Origin: Gordonia jacobaea
GTDB lineage: Bacteria > Actinomycetota > Actinomycetes > Mycobacteriales > Mycobacteriaceae
Assembly: GCF_001186365.1 (NCBI RefSeq)
Contig: NZ_LDTZ01000015.1
Span: forward strand, 62,001 to 126,000
DNA length: 64,000 nt
Direction: 5' to 3'
Part shown: positions 48,627 through 61,639 of the stretch, one piece after another
How the letters are laid out: each line of letters opens with the position of its first letter
Position numbering within the stretch: the first letter of the stretch is position 1
Notes under the pieces: generated by a model
Told to the model about the DNA's origin: nothing
The model's input: the letters and a program-made list of their open reading frames with translations, nothing else
The model's database searches: none
Translations under genes and position numbers: made by a program

Positions 48627-49538
48627 TCATCGTTGATCAGTCGGATCGATCCCGGTGTCGAGAGCGTCCCAGAGCATGCGCTCGTTGGGCGCGTCGTGCT
48701 CAGCATCTCGCTCGCTCGTCGACTCGGCAGACTCCGCCGAATCGTCTGCCGCAGCGCTCTTCTCCGCCGCCGGTGACCCCGCCGACGAGACGGCGCCGGC
48801 GGTCCGGGAGTCGCCATCGGTCTGGCCGCTCTTGCCGGTCTGGACACTCTTGTCCGTCTGACCACTCTTGTCGGCCTGTGCCGATTCGGATGCCTGGCGC
48901 CGCTTGTGTTCAGCGAAGATCTCACGCTCGATGTCTTCGCGTCGCGCGGCGGGCGTCTTGTACTTCGACGACATGCCCGCGCCGGATGCGACACGCATGA
49001 GCAGCACCCCGGCGGCGACGGCGCACAGCGACCCGATGAGGACAACGGCGGCCACCCAGTTGTTGGTGGTCACCAACTGCACGACGTATCGATCGCTGAG
49101 ACCCGCGGCGGTGGCGGCGTACAAGTCGTTGGTTCCGCCCATGATGAGGGAGATCGCCGGGAAGGCGGCGAGCACACCCGCTGCGGCAACCAGGAGCGCC
49201 AGGATGCGCAAACCCCACCCACGAAGCGACATCGCCGCCAGAATCGCCGCGAGCAACACCAGCGCGAGTGGCGTGAGCCACGGGCTCCAGTCGCTGCCCT
49301 TGACGTCGAAGGTCCGTGCCGGGGACAGCCCGTCGGCAGCGAGCACCGTTGCCCAGGTCAGGCGCGACGCAATCCAGAATGCGAGCGCCGCAGCGGCGAG
49401 CAGTATCGATCCGAGAAGCTTTGTTCGACGCTGCGCTCGCGCCACCTGCTTCTCATCGTCGGCGGCACTACCCGCCTCAGCGCCCTCGACATCAGGGCTT
49501 TCAGCGCCGGGATTTCGTTCAGGGTCGGGAACGGTCAT
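48627..49538 (-). CDS. Trp-biosynthesis-associated membrane protein (TIGR02234)
   Basis: 303 residues with four membrane helices between about 38 and 180, and a long hydrophilic C-terminus rich in Ser, Lys, Asp and Gln with repeated [19 protein letters not shown] units. It lies between trpE and trpC, the fixed place of the TIGR02234 family in actinobacteria (M. tuberculosis Rv1610). Its ATG overlaps the trpE stop by four bases. The role is unknown; transport or stabilisation of pathway enzymes has been proposed. The family call is based on position plus topology. Confidence 0.85.
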   Translation of the reverse strand: MTVPDPERNPGAESPDVEGAEAGSAADDEKQVARAQRRTKLLGSILLAAAALAFWIASRLTWATVLAADGLSPARTFDVKGSDWSPWLTPLALVLLAAILAAMSLRGWGLRILALLVAAAGVLAAFPAISLIMGGTNDLYAATAAGLSDRYVVQLVTTNNWVAAVVLIGSLCAVAAGVLLMRVASGAGMSSKYKTPAARREDIEREIFAEHKRRQASESAQADKSGQTDKSVQTGKSGQTDGDSRTAGAVSSAGSPAAEKSAAADDSAESAESTSERDAEHDAPNERMLWDALDTGIDPTDQR

Positions 49539-51175
49539 CGGTCACTCTCCACGCCGTCACTCTCCACGCCGTCACTCTCCACGCCGACGCGACGCATCGT
49601 CGTGGCAGCCGCTATCGCGTTGAGTACAGCGGTGGCCTTGTTGCGTGCCTCGTTGTACTCGTAGTCGGATTCGCTGTCGGCCACCACGCCGCCGCCCGAC
49701 TGCACGTAGGCGATGCCCGTGCGCATCAGTGCGGTGCGGATCGCGATGGCGGTGTCGGCGTTGCCTGCGAAATCGAGGTAGCCGACGATCCCGCCGTACA
49801 GGCCGCGTCGTGTCTTCTCGTTGGCTTCGATCAGTTCCATCGCGCGCACCTTGGGCGCACCGGTCAGCGTTCCCGCAGGAAAGCATGCGGTGACAGCGTC
49901 GAGCGCGTGCTTGTCGTCGCGCAGCGTGCCCGACACCGTCGACACGAGGTGCATCACGTGGCTGTACCGCTCGATGTGGCGATAGTCGCTGACCTTGACG
50001 GTGCCCGGGGCGCACACACGCCCGAGGTCGTTGCGACCGAGGTCGACGAGCATCAGGTGCTCGGCGTTCTCCTTCTCGTCCTCGGTGAGTTCCTTGCCGA
50101 GGAGTTGGTCTTCTTCTTCGGTGGCTCCGCGCCAGCGGGTCCCGGCGATCGGGTGCGTCGTGGCCACCCGGTCGGTCACGGTCACGAGCGCCTCGGGACT
50201 CGATCCGACGATCGTGAACGGGGTGCGAGGCGCGCCGCTGTCGTCGGTACCCACACCCGGCATGCGCAGCAGGTACATGTACGGACTCGGGTTGGAGGCC
50301 CGCAGAATGCGATAGACGTCGAGCGGATCGGCGTCGGTGTCGATCTCGAAGCGCATCGACGGCACCACCTGGAATGCCTCACCCGCCTCGATTTCGCGGA
50401 CCAGGCCGGTGACGATCTCGCCGTACTCCTCGCGGGTGCGCTGCACGCGGAAGTCGGGTGCGGGCCTGTCGAAGCGCGACACGGTCGACGGTGCAGGTGC
50501 AGCCAACGCCTGCGTCATCGCGTCGAGTCGGGCGACGGCGTCGACGTATGCCTCCTCGGCGCGTTCGGCACTGCCGTCCCAATTCACCGCGTTCGCGATG
50601 AGGGTGATGCTCCCCTCGTGATGGTCTACGGCGGCAAGGTCTGTCGCCAACAACATCATCAGATCGGGAAGGCCGAGGTCGTCGACTGTCGTCTCGGGTA
50701 GACGCTCGAGCCTGCGCACCATGTCGTACGCCATGAATCCGACGAACCCGCCGGTCAGCGGCGGCATGCCGGGCAAGGGATCGGTGGCGAGCAGCCGCAG
50801 CGACTCGGCGAGCACTGTCAGCGGATCGCCGTCGACGGGAGCGCCTGCGGGAACAGTCCCCCACCAGGCGGCCTTGCCGTCGACAACGGTCAGCGCCGAC
50901 GGTGCGCCGACGCCGATGAACGACCACCGTGACCACGACCGGCCGTTCTCCGCGGATTCGAGAAGGAACGTGCCCTCCCGCTCACCCGCCAATTTCCGAT
51001 ACGCCGACAACGGCGTCTCCGAATCGGCGAGCACCTTGCGCGTGACCGGCACGACGCGATGGTCGGAGGCGAGGTCGAGGAACTCCTCGAGCGTCGTCGT
51101 ATCGGCATTCGTGGTCGACGTAGAACTGCTCCGTGAGCCGTCGGTCGCCGCTGCGAGTGTGTGTTCGCCGCTCAT
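49535..51175 (-). CDS. trpE: Anthranilate synthase component I
   Basis: 546 residues from the ATG at 51175; the coding frame extends upstream but conservation begins here. With TrpG (not in this window) it converts chorismate and glutamine to anthranilate. The feedback-site LLESAENG near the N-terminus and the catalytic C-terminal half are intact: [51 protein letters not shown], and the [18 protein letters not shown] chorismate site. The tail ends with a repeated GVESD unit from three exact 15-bp repeats. It starts the trp block. Confidence 0.97.
   Translation of the reverse strand: MSGEHTLAAATDGSRSSSTSTTNADTTTLEEFLDLASDHRVVPVTRKVLADSETPLSAYRKLAGEREGTFLLESAENGRSWSRWSFIGVGAPSALTVVDGKAAWWGTVPAGAPVDGDPLTVLAESLRLLATDPLPGMPPLTGGFVGFMAYDMVRRLERLPETTVDDLGLPDLMMLLATDLAAVDHHEGSITLIANAVNWDGSAERAEEAYVDAVARLDAMTQALAAPAPSTVSRFDRPAPDFRVQRTREEYGEIVTGLVREIEAGEAFQVVPSMRFEIDTDADPLDVYRILRASNPSPYMYLLRMPGVGTDDSGAPRTPFTIVGSSPEALVTVTDRVATTHPIAGTRWRGATEEEDQLLGKELTEDEKENAEHLMLVDLGRNDLGRVCAPGTVKVSDYRHIERYSHVMHLVSTVSGTLRDDKHALDAVTACFPAGTLTGAPKVRAMELIEANEKTRRGLYGGIVGYLDFAGNADTAIAIRTALMRTGIAYVQSGGGVVADSESDYEYNEARNKATAVLNAIAAATTMRRVGVESDGVESDGVESDR
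49541..49585 (-). repeat. Three perfect 15-bp tandem repeats at the trpE 3' end
   Basis: Units 49541-49555, 49556-49570 and 49571-49585 are identical and encode repeats of GVESD at the TrpE C-terminus. They are in frame, so copy-number change would only alter tail length. Confidence 0.9.
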
Positions 51176-51351
51176 CCGAGCGGCTCGCCGCCGACGCCCC
51201 ACTGTGAACGGGGCACCTCGGTGATCGTGACCCATACCGAATCCGGGTTCTTGCCGGTGGCCTTCGCGTACGCCTCGGTCACCGCCGCGATGGTCTCGCG
51301 TTTGACCCGGTCGGAGAGACCTGGGGTCTGCGAGATCTGGATCAGTGGCAT
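51172..51351 (-). CDS. 4-oxalocrotonate tautomerase-family protein
   Basis: 59 residues, the family's normal subunit size. The sequence [19 protein letters not shown] begins with the catalytic Pro that becomes the N-terminus after Met removal; an Arg near 15 is where the substrate-binding Arg is expected. The C-terminus contains [17 protein letters not shown]. These small trimeric or hexameric enzymes tautomerise 2-oxo-acids by acid-base catalysis. Its stop overlaps the trpE start, so it is expressed with tryptophan biosynthesis. The natural substrate is unknown; a link to chorismate or anthranilate by-products is speculation. Confidence 0.85.
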   Translation of the reverse strand: MPLIQISQTPGLSDRVKRETIAAVTEAYAKATGKNPDSVWVTITEVPRSQWGVGGEPLG

Positions 51352-51441
51352 GACTGCGTCACCGCCTTCCGTCGGCTGGTCCGCGTCGAGTCCTCGGCCG
51401 CAGCGTCGTGCGGCATTCGAGCTCGTGAAGTGCGGAGCTGT

Positions 51442-51458
51442 GGGGAGAGTGTCTCCCC
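51442..51458 (-). terminator. Possible terminator between hisI and the trp block
   Basis: A perfect 7-bp stem GGGGAGA/TCTCCCC with a 3-nt loop in the 124-bp gap after hisI. It may end part of the his transcript or act as an attenuator for the following tautomerase-trpE unit. No U tract and no obvious Trp-rich leader peptide were seen. Confidence 0.4.
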
Positions 51459-51475
51459 GACGATTGTCCCAGGCA

Positions 51476-51874
51476 TCAACTCGACGCCGCGCCCGCCCCG
51501 TCGGCGTGCTGATCGTCGCCCTGCTCGTCGTCGACGTCGAAGGGCAGCGACGGGGTGTCGAAACAGCTGTGGTTGCCGGTGTGGCAGGCGGCACCGACCT
51601 GGTCGACGATCAGCAGGATCGTGTCGCCGTCGCAGTCGAGACGAGCGTCGTGCACGTATTGGGTGTGCCCGCTGGTGTCGCCCTTGACCCAGTACTCCTG
51701 ACGTGAGCGTGAGTAGTAGGTGGCGCGACGTGTCGCGAGTGTGCGCTCGAGTGCCGTGTCGTCCATCCACGCGACCATCAGGACCTGCCCGGTGGAGCGT
51801 TCTTGGGCGACCGCGGCGAAAAGCCCATCCGCGTTGCGCTTGAGCTGTGCGGTCAGTTCCGGCGCGAGTGCCAT
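51476..51874 (-). CDS. hisI: Phosphoribosyl-AMP cyclohydrolase
   Basis: 132 residues from the ATG at 51874. It opens the adenine ring of PR-AMP in histidine synthesis. Conserved stretches include [47 protein letters not shown] and the zinc-binding CHTGNHSCF. The hydrophilic C-terminal 20 residues are extra. It begins four bases before the hisF stop and is the last gene of the his cluster. Confidence 0.95.
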   Translation of the reverse strand: MALAPELTAQLKRNADGLFAAVAQERSTGQVLMVAWMDDTALERTLATRRATYYSRSRQEYWVKGDTSGHTQYVHDARLDCDGDTILLIVDQVGAACHTGNHSCFDTPSLPFDVDDEQGDDQHADGAGAASS

Positions 51875-51878
51875 GCGA

Positions 51879-52679
51879 TCAGACCTGCCCTTCTGTGTCG
51901 CGTTCGGTACGTACGACGATGCCTTCGGCTGCCATCGCACCCTTGACCTCTGGGATCGTGAGCTCGCCGAAGTGGAATACCGATGCGGCGAGCACTGCGT
52001 CGGCTCCCGCCAGCACCGCGGGCGCGAAGTCTGCGGCCTTGCCTGCTCCACCACTGGCGATCACCGGGACGTCGACCACCGCGCGGACCGCGGCGAGCAT
52101 CCGCAGATCGAAACCCTGCTTGGTGCCATCGGCGTCCATCGAGTTCAACAGGATCTCGCCGACGCCGAGCTGCTGACCGCGCTGCGCCCATTCGACGGCG
52201 TCGATTCCGGTGCCCTTGCGTCCGCCGTGGGTGGTGACCTCCCACCCGGACGGCGTCGGCTCGGCGTCCTCTGGAACCGTTCGGGCATCGACCGAGAGCA
52301 CGATGCACTGCGATCCGTACCGTCGGCTCATCTCGGCGAGCACCTCCGGCCGGGAGATTGCCGCGGTGTTGACGCTCACCTTGTCGGCGCCTGCGCGCAG
52401 CATCGCGTCCACGTCGTCGACTGTGCGGATGCCACCTCCGACGGTCAGCGGGATGAAGATGGCGTCGGCGGTGCGGTGCACCACGTCGATCATCGTGGCG
52501 CGTCCAGAACTCGACGCGGTGACGTCGAGGAAGGTCAACTCGTCTGCGCCCTCGGCGTCGTACCGGGCGGCCAATTCGACGGGGTCGCCTGCGTCGCGGA
52601 GGTTCTGGAAATTGACGCCCTTGACGACCCGACCGTCGTCCACATCGAGGCACGGGATCACGCGTGTTGCGAGGGTCAT
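51879..52679 (-). CDS. hisF: Imidazole glycerol phosphate synthase cyclase subunit
   Basis: 266 residues. It uses ammonia from HisH to form IGP and AICAR. The catalytic Asp lies in [15 protein letters not shown], and the second Asp in [10 protein letters not shown]. Other barrel markers are [31 protein letters not shown] and [11 protein letters not shown]. It is a normal-length barrel starting within the impA gene's end by a four-base overlap. Confidence 0.96.
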   Translation of the reverse strand: MTLATRVIPCLDVDDGRVVKGVNFQNLRDAGDPVELAARYDAEGADELTFLDVTASSSGRATMIDVVHRTADAIFIPLTVGGGIRTVDDVDAMLRAGADKVSVNTAAISRPEVLAEMSRRYGSQCIVLSVDARTVPEDAEPTPSGWEVTTHGGRKGTGIDAVEWAQRGQQLGVGEILLNSMDADGTKQGFDLRMLAAVRAVVDVPVIASGGAGKAADFAPAVLAGADAVLAASVFHFGELTIPEVKGAMAAEGIVVRTERDTEGQV

Positions 52680-53542
52680 CGAGAAGTCCTGTCGTCTGTG
52701 CCGGGGCTGTCGGTGCTGGAGATGTCGCTGCCGGACCACCCGCCGACGTCGTCGATCACGGCCATCAACTCGTGGTGCACGTCGGGCATCGCGGTCACCA
52801 GCGACGGCGACGACGCGGTCCACGGGTTCCCCGCGAGGTCGGTCGCCACCCCACCGGCGGCACGCACCAGGGCGGCTCCGGCGGCGTTGTCCCAGGCGTG
52901 TGCACCGAAAGCTATTGCGGCACCGAAGATTCCGGCAGCTACGTACGCCATGTCGACGCCCGTGCTGCCCGTCATGCGCAGTCGGGCCGCTCGCACGCTC
53001 AGCGCTTCGAGCAGTTGAGCTCGTCGCACCCCGGGGTAGCGACCGCCGTGACTGACGTTGAACGGCCCGAACGCGACTGCTGTCTGGGCGAGCGTTGTCG
53101 GAGGGTGTGCGGCCATCGGAACGCCGTTGCGGTACAGCGGACCTCCCACGTAGCCGGCGTAGCGCGTTGCGGTCAGCGGCAGCCACGTGAGACCGAGTAC
53201 CGCCTCACCGTCGACGAGCAGTCCGAGCAGGATGCCGGTGAGCGGCATGCCCGTCGAAAAGTTGTACGTCCCGTCGACCGGATCGAGAACCCATACAGCA
53301 CCGTCGGTCACCGGTGGTCCACCGAATTCTTCGCCGTGCACGTCGATTCCGGTCCGGTCGGTGAGTTGCTGTCGAATGCGCTGTTCGAGGTCGAGATCGA
53401 CCTGGGTAGCGAAGTCTGTCGCACCCTTCACGACGGCGCTCGGCGCGCCGAGCCCGGCGACGAACTCCCCGGAGACACCGTCGAGAATGCTGCCCGCAAC
53501 CTCGAGGAGTGCGGGCAGATCCAGGCCGGAACCGGTTGTCAC
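52676..53542 (-). CDS. impA: Inositol monophosphatase-family phosphatase in the his operon
   Basis: 288 residues. Lithium-sensitive phosphatase motifs are present: metal-binding GEEFGG (about 69-74), [12 protein letters not shown] (about 83-94) and a C-terminal [17 protein letters not shown]. It occupies the place of M. tuberculosis impA (Rv1604), between hisA and hisF, and a histidinol-phosphatase (HisN) role would fill the one step otherwise missing here. It may also act on inositol phosphate. Start overlaps the hisA stop. Confidence 0.88.
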   Translation of the reverse strand: MTTGSGLDLPALLEVAGSILDGVSGEFVAGLGAPSAVVKGATDFATQVDLDLEQRIRQQLTDRTGIDVHGEEFGGPPVTDGAVWVLDPVDGTYNFSTGMPLTGILLGLLVDGEAVLGLTWLPLTATRYAGYVGGPLYRNGVPMAAHPPTTLAQTAVAFGPFNVSHGGRYPGVRRAQLLEALSVRAARLRMTGSTGVDMAYVAAGIFGAAIAFGAHAWDNAAGAALVRAAGGVATDLAGNPWTASSPSLVTAMPDVHHELMAVIDDVGGWSGSDISSTDSPGTDDRTSR

Positions 53543-54282
53543 AGGTTACCGACCGCCGCCAAAGCGTCGGGCAGGGTGAATCGCCCCGCGTAGAGAGCCT
53601 TACCGACGATCGCACCCTCGACACCCTGGTCGGTGAGGCTCGCGATGGCGATGAGATCACCGAGAGCCGACACGCCACCCGATGCGACGACGGGCGCGTC
53701 GGTCGCCTTGGTGACCTCGGACAGCAGCTCGAGATTCGGCCCGCCGAGCGTGCCGTCCTTGCTGACGTCGGTGACGACATAACGGGCGCAGCCGTCGCCG
53801 TCGAGTCGGGCGAGGACCTCCCACAGGTCGCCGCCGTCGGTGACCCATCCCCGACCACGCAGTCGATACGAGTCACCGTCTGCGACGACGTCGAGTCCGA
53901 CAGCGATGCGGTCGCCGTAGTTGGCGATCGCACGTCTGCACCACTCGGGGTTTTCGAGTGCGGCCGTACCGAGATTGACGCGGGTACAGCCCGTGGCGAG
54001 TGCGGCCTCGAGGGACTCGTCGTCGCGGATTCCGCCTGACAACTCGACCTTCACGTCGAGCTCGCCCACCACACCTGCGAGCAGTTCACGGTTGTTGCCC
54101 CGACCGAAAGCGGCGTCGAGGTCGACGAGGTGAATCCACTCGGCACCGTCGCGTTGCCATGCCAGCGCGGCGTCGCGGGGCGAGCCGTAGGCGGTTTCGG
54201 TGCCTGCCGCACCCCGGACGAGCCGAACGGCCTGTCCATCGGCAACATCGACAGCTGGTAGGAGTTCGAGGGTCTTCCCCAT
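53539..54282 (-). CDS. priA: Phosphoribosyl isomerase A (HisA/PriA)
   Basis: 247 residues with ATG at 54282. The start [20 protein letters not shown] holds the catalytic Asp; the second acidic residue lies in [21 protein letters not shown] and VASGGVSAL bind the two phosphates. In actinobacteria this enzyme serves both histidine (HisA) and tryptophan (TrpF) synthesis, and the trp genes here lack trpF. The gene is separated from the upstream membrane protein gene by 103 bases. Confidence 0.95.
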   Translation of the reverse strand: MGKTLELLPAVDVADGQAVRLVRGAAGTETAYGSPRDAALAWQRDGAEWIHLVDLDAAFGRGNNRELLAGVVGELDVKVELSGGIRDDESLEAALATGCTRVNLGTAALENPEWCRRAIANYGDRIAVGLDVVADGDSYRLRGRGWVTDGGDLWEVLARLDGDGCARYVVTDVSKDGTLGGPNLELLSEVTKATDAPVVASGGVSALGDLIAIASLTDQGVEGAIVGKALYAGRFTLPDALAAVGNL

Positions 54283-54299
54283 GACGTGAGGTCTTTCCT

Positions 54300-54353
54300 G
54301 TCTGTTGTTCTCGTACGGGTCTGTGTGTCTCGTACGGTCTGTTGTTCTCGGAC
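54300..54353. repeat. Short tandem repeats in the priA leader
   Basis: Three imperfect copies of about 18 bp around TCTGTTGTTCTCGTACG fill the gap before priA. They are pyrimidine-rich on the plus strand, and their function is unknown. Confidence 0.6.
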
Positions 54354-54385
54354 TGGTCTTGCGGTGTTCGCGGCCGTGCGTCAGG

Positions 54386-54652
54386 TCAGGGGCTTGCGTT
54401 TCCCTCGTCGAGGGCGCGAACCTTGCGCTCGTAGTTACCGATGATCCGACGCGACATCCAGCCGATCGTCCCGATCATCGCGAGCACCACGAGCAGCGCA
54501 GCGACCAAGCCTGCGATCGGTGACCAGTGTGCCAGCGCCAGGATGATCGGAATGCCGATCACCAGCACGAGGACCCCGGAACCCAAGACGAGTGTCACGA
54601 ACCGCCCGTAGGAGAAGTGCGGGCGCTCGGGCACACCGTCGGACCCGCTCAT
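54386..54652 (-). CDS. Small two-helix membrane protein in the his operon
   Basis: 88 residues from the ATG at 54652, which overlaps the hisH stop by four bases. Two hydrophobic helices (about 18-41 and 47-67) are joined by a short HWSP turn, and the C-terminus is basic then acidic ([17 protein letters not shown]). Similar short proteins are found between hisH and priA in relatives. No catalytic residues are seen. Its coupling suggests co-expression with histidine genes, but function is unknown. Confidence 0.7.
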   Translation of the reverse strand: MSGSDGVPERPHFSYGRFVTLVLGSGVLVLVIGIPIILALAHWSPIAGLVAALLVVLAMIGTIGWMSRRIIGNYERKVRALDEGNASP

Positions 54653-55286
54653 GCGATGCTCCCGACCCAGTTGCGCAGCAGTTCGGCGCCCGCGTCCCCC
54701 GACTTCTCCGGGTGGAACTGTGTGGCACTCAGTGCGCCGTTCTCGACCGCCGCAAGAAAGCGGCTGCCGTGCTCGGCCCACGTCAGGGCCGGTGCGGCGA
54801 GTGGCGATCCGACGTTGTCCATCTCCCACGTCTGCGCCGCGTACGAGTGCACGAAGTAGAAGCGGGTTGCCGGGTCGATTCCCTTGAACAGCGTCGAGTC
54901 GGTCGGGGCGTCGACGGTGTTCCACCCCATGTGCGGCAGCACGGGAGCGTCGAGCCGCGAGACCGTTCCCGGCCATTCGCCGCATCCGTCGGCCTCGACA
55001 CCGAATTCGACGCCGCGCTCGAACAGGATCTGCATGCCGACACAGATGCCGAGCACCGGGCGTCCGCCGGCGAGGCGTCGGCCGATGATCCGGTCGCCGT
55101 GGACCGCGCGCAACCCGTCCATGCAGGCCGCGAACGCGCCGACACCCGGCACGACCAGCCCGTCGGCTTCAAGCGCAGCGGTGAAGTCGCTGGTCACGGT
55201 GACGTCGGCGCCGGTGCGCTCCAGTGCGCGCTGGGCTGAGCGCAGATTGCCCGAGCCGTAGTCGAGGACGACGATGTTCGTCGCAC

Positions 55287-55290
<4 letters not shown>
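54649..55290 (-). CDS. hisH: Imidazole glycerol phosphate synthase amidotransferase subunit
   Basis: 213 residues from the ATG at 55290. It makes ammonia from glutamine for HisF. The class I amidotransferase triad is visible: nucleophile Cys in [10 protein letters not shown], and His and Glu in ATQFHPEKS. Other markers are [12 protein letters not shown] and VVPGVGAF. The start overlaps the hisB stop. Confidence 0.96.
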
Positions 55291-58401
<3,111 letters not shown>

Positions 58402-58599
58402 GGGTGTCTCCTGATCGGTCGGGTTGATGTGTCCAGGATATGTGGCGGCACCACCGGTTTCCGAATGCGGTCTGTCAGGACCAACGCGGCAGTAAGGCGC
58501 GGAGGCAGTCGCATAGTCATCCAGCCTCGGTGACCCGATCACGATCCGTCGAAAGTTTCTTCGATTATTCCTGGACGGTGTCGGTATTGTCGGGTAATG

Positions 58600-58615
58600 T
58601 AGAACACATATTCGA
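58600..58615 (+). promoter_or_regulatory. LexA (SOS) box upstream of DUF222 copy B
   Basis: TAGAACACATATTCGA, the same 16 bases as upstream of copy A, ten of twelve fixed positions matching the mycobacterial SOS consensus. It lies 27 bases before the GTG start. Confidence 0.65.
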
Positions 58616-58642
58616 CACGACGCGGGGCGGGGGTGGCGGCAC

Positions 58643-60586
58643 GTGAACAGCAACAGCAATCGCAACAACAGCGAGAATGGCCGTGCACCTTTGGCTTTGG
58701 CGACTGCTGCGGTGGGATCGGCGGATGCGGTGGTGGCGGAAAAGCTGTCACGGCTTGCCGCGGTGCTGGATGAGTTGGCTGCCGTCGATGTGTCGCTGGT
58801 ATCCGATGCCGCGCTGGTCGAAGCCACCGTTGAGGCAGAACGGTTGGCGTTGCGGACCGCGGGTGCGGTCACCGATCGCTTGATTGTGGAGGCCTCCGAC
58901 CGCGACCTACCCCGCGCGTCGGGTTTCCGCGACATCCGCAATTTCATTGGGCAGGGTCTGCACATCGGTGACCCCGCCGCGCGGCATCGGGTGATCGCGG
59001 CGACCGGCTCGTTCACCACGATCTGCGGCGACCGACTACCACCCGCATGCCCAACGTTGGCCGGCTATGTGGCGGAGGGTCGGGTCGCGGGCGCGCACGT
59101 GCGGGCGGTGTTGGAGGTTTTGGAGGCGATCCCCGGTGAGGTGTCGGCCGAGACGAAAGCGGCGGCCGAAGCACAGATGGCCGGCTACGCGGTCCAATTC
59201 ACCCCTGCCGAGATCACCAATTTGGGTTCACGATTGTTGGCGCACCTGGATCCGGATGGGACGCTGACCACCTCGAAGGACCGTAAACGTCGACGTCGCC
59301 TGTGGGTGAACCGGCAGAACGCTCAGTTGATGTCGCGGTTGACTGCCGATTTGGATCCGATCGCCCGCGCCCGGCTCGACACGGTGCTCGATGCGTGGGC
59401 TAAACCGGGCATGAACAACCCGGACGACCCGGAGTCGCCGGTCGGGCCGATCACCATGGCGAATGCTGAACAGGTCGCGGCCGCGGCGCTACGTGATGAA
59501 CGCTCACCCGCGCAACGCAACCACGACGCGTTCTCCGCACTCCTGCAGCAAGTACTTGAATCAGGGATGCTCGGCAACACCCATCGCGGATTACCGATCC
59601 AGGTGATCGTCACCACCAGCCTGCAGGAACTCGAAGAGCAGGCAGGGATCGCACAGACCACGTCCGGAACACTGCTCCCGATCAGCGATGTGATCGAAAT
59701 GGCCGCCTCCACCGGGGCGAGCCAGTATTTGGCGGTGTTCGGTGAGCACACCAGCATCCCGCTGTATTTGGGTCGGTCGAAGCGGATCGCGTCACTCGGA
59801 CAACGACTCGCCTCCTTTGCTTCGGCGGGCGGGAAGATGTGTTCGGCACCCGGCTGCAACCAGCCCGCATCACGGGTGCAGATGCATCACGCCGCCAAAG
59901 ACTGGGCCGACGGTGGGTTGACCGATATCGACCAACTCGTCCCGGCGTGCGATGTGCACAACCGGAGAGTCGGCACAAAACCCGGGCAGTTCACCACCCG
60001 CATGATCACCGAAGGCCCCGACACCGGACGTGTCGCGTGGCGGCTCAACGCCAAGCCGGGTATGCCGGAGAATCCGGAACGCATCAACCGCATCGCCGAC
60101 GTCAAAGCCGACTTCCACGACTACCTCGCCGCCGAACACACCAGCAACCAAGCCGCAGCGGCGGCACGAGCAACCGGGACAAGCACAGACGCGACGGTCA
60201 CCGAGATCGGCGCGCGAGCCTCCAGCAGAGTGGGCGCCGAGAACGTCACAGACACGGCCAGCGACCAGATGGTGGTCGCGGACGCAGTGGGCGCCTGGAT
60301 GGTGTCGCCGTCCTCAGTGCCGGACCCGCCGAGCACGCAGGTGGCACGTCAGACGCTCACCGGCGTCGAACTCGCGCTGGCGGATAGAATGCCTTCCGCA
60401 GATCCTCGGCGCCTCGGCAGGCGGGTCGACATCCGATGGAACCTCCCCAGGCCACTCGAACTCGACCCCGACCCGCCCACAGACCCCAACCCATCAACGG
60501 GCCCGGCCCCACCAGGCGGCCCCAACCGGCTCGGCGGCGTCGACCCGCCAGACAGCCTCGGCCCACCGCTGGCCGACGCCGCCTGA
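58643..60586 (+). CDS. DUF222/HNH endonuclease-domain protein (13E12 repeat family), copy B
   Basis: 647 residues from a GTG at 58643. The DUF222 domain and HNH motif ([34 protein letters not shown]) agree almost residue for residue with copy A up to about residue 500. Many third codon positions nevertheless differ, so both copies have been kept under selection for protein sequence. The last 150 residues, Pro-, Thr- and Asp-rich, differ in length and sequence. The two proteins may form hetero-oligomers or act on the same target. It is divergent from hisD. Confidence 0.88.
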   Translation: MNSNSNRNNSENGRAPLALATAAVGSADAVVAEKLSRLAAVLDELAAVDVSLVSDAALVEATVEAERLALRTAGAVTDRLIVEASDRDLPRASGFRDIRNFIGQGLHIGDPAARHRVIAATGSFTTICGDRLPPACPTLAGYVAEGRVAGAHVRAVLEVLEAIPGEVSAETKAAAEAQMAGYAVQFTPAEITNLGSRLLAHLDPDGTLTTSKDRKRRRRLWVNRQNAQLMSRLTADLDPIARARLDTVLDAWAKPGMNNPDDPESPVGPITMANAEQVAAAALRDERSPAQRNHDAFSALLQQVLESGMLGNTHRGLPIQVIVTTSLQELEEQAGIAQTTSGTLLPISDVIEMAASTGASQYLAVFGEHTSIPLYLGRSKRIASLGQRLASFASAGGKMCSAPGCNQPASRVQMHHAAKDWADGGLTDIDQLVPACDVHNRRVGTKPGQFTTRMITEGPDTGRVAWRLNAKPGMPENPERINRIADVKADFHDYLAAEHTSNQAAAAARATGTSTDATVTEIGARASSRVGAENVTDTASDQMVVADAVGAWMVSPSSVPDPPSTQVARQTLTGVELALADRMPSADPRRLGRRVDIRWNLPRPLELDPDPPTDPNPSTGPAPPGGPNRLGGVDPPDSLGPPLADAA

Positions 60587-60640
60587 CCACCGCCATCCCG
60601 GGCGAACTGTCGAATCCGGTTGCGCCGCAACCCGTCTACA

Positions 60641-60666
60641 CCCCGCCACCACACACGGTGGCGGGG
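60641..60666. terminator. Terminator hairpin after DUF222 copy B
   Basis: A perfect 10-bp stem CCCCGCCACC/GGTGGCGGGG with a 6-nt loop, about 55 bases after the stop. The stem sequence is identical to the hairpin after copy A; only the loop differs. Confidence 0.75.
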
Positions 60667-60882
60667 CAGACGTGGTTGCCTGAGGGACAGCCCGAACGGA
60701 GTGTGCAGACGTGCAGCCCCGGCAGGCCACGGCGCCAGGTCGTGCACGGCTGCCCTCGCCAGGATCTTCCGCACCCTCGCCGGCGCCCCCGATACGCCAA
60801 GTCGAATCATGAATCATGTTCAACTGCGCGGTAACCTGTGGCGCATCATCCGACGAACCGCGACGGACAGGATTCACCGCAG

Positions 60883-61380
60883 ATGGGCGACGCTCGCTCC
60901 GACCACCCAGTGGACGCCGACGACGTATCCGATGACCCGATTACCGACCTGGAGACAGGTTTCGCTGACCTGATGCGGCAGGGACGGATTCGACTGCGCA
61001 CCCGTGCTCGTGCGGTTGACCCCCACCTCGACCCGTCGAACTATCCCCTGATCGCGATGCTCGCCAGCGCCGACGGATCTCTGCCGGTATCAACACTCGT
61101 CGCGCAGCTCGGACTCGAGAAGTCGACTGTGAGCAGACAGATCGATGCCCTCGTGCGCCTCGGCCTGGCCGAGCGACACGCCGACCCGCATGATGCGCGC
61201 GCTCGACTGGTCTCCTTGACTCCTACCGGCCGCGCACGCGTAGATCACGTAGCCGATGCGGCGGTCGCAGACTGGCGGGCACGGTTGTCCGAATGGGACC
61301 CCGAGGACATCCGGACACTCACCCGGCTGCTCAATCGTCTCCTTGTCGACGACGCGGAGTTCGAACCCGACCTGACCTGA
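60883..61380 (+). CDS. MarR-family transcriptional regulator
   Basis: 165 residues from the ATG at 60883; a GTG 45 bases earlier is possible. The winged helix-turn-helix is clear: LPVSTLVAQLGLEKSTVSRQIDALVRLGLAERHADPHDARARLVSLT, split by the wing DPHDARARL. It precedes an MFS exporter gene on the same strand, with a perfect palindrome between the two, and is the likely repressor of that exporter. Ligand unknown. Confidence 0.88.
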   Translation: MGDARSDHPVDADDVSDDPITDLETGFADLMRQGRIRLRTRARAVDPHLDPSNYPLIAMLASADGSLPVSTLVAQLGLEKSTVSRQIDALVRLGLAERHADPHDARARLVSLTPTGRARVDHVADAAVADWRARLSEWDPEDIRTLTRLLNRLLVDDAEFEPDLT

Positions 61381-61470
61381 TCGGCGGCGTGCCCCGGCGC
61401 CGACATCGCGGCGCTGACATAACGGCGCAACGCCGCGTCGAGAAACTCCGCCGGAGCCGGGAATACTCAA

Positions 61471-61493
61471 GATAGTTGCGCGTTACAACTATC
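61471..61493. promoter_or_regulatory. Candidate MarR operator
   Basis: Perfect inverted repeat GATAGTTG-N7-CAACTATC in the gap before the MFS gene, with a further half-site ATAGTTG just downstream. It overlaps a plausible promoter (TATCAAT/TTATAGT). The regulator gene is immediately upstream. Confidence 0.65.
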
Positions 61494-61639
61494 AATGGTT
61501 ATAGTTGCTTCACTCAACTAGTTGGTTGCGTGACGTGTCTGCAGCCAGCAATCGGCCGGCCATTGTCGCCGCGCCCCCGACATCCCTCTCCCGCTCGGCA
61601 GACCGTGCGGGATCAGCCACCACCTCAGGAGGTTCTCCC

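Larger units (their letters stand above)
58549..60678 (+). repeat. Inverted repeat unit B: DUF222/HNH gene with promoter and terminator
   Basis: Unit B is the opposite-strand counterpart of 22667-24745. It contains the same LexA-boxed promoter, gene and hairpin. The intervening segment is about 34 kb. Ends were set by eye. Confidence 0.75.

Noticed and set aside
51352-51475. Trp attenuator or leader peptide before trpE
   Set aside because: No short frame with Trp runs was seen; only a 7-bp hairpin was supported.
58402-58548. His leader peptide or T-box before hisD
   Set aside because: No His-codon run, T-box core or antiterminator fold could be identified.
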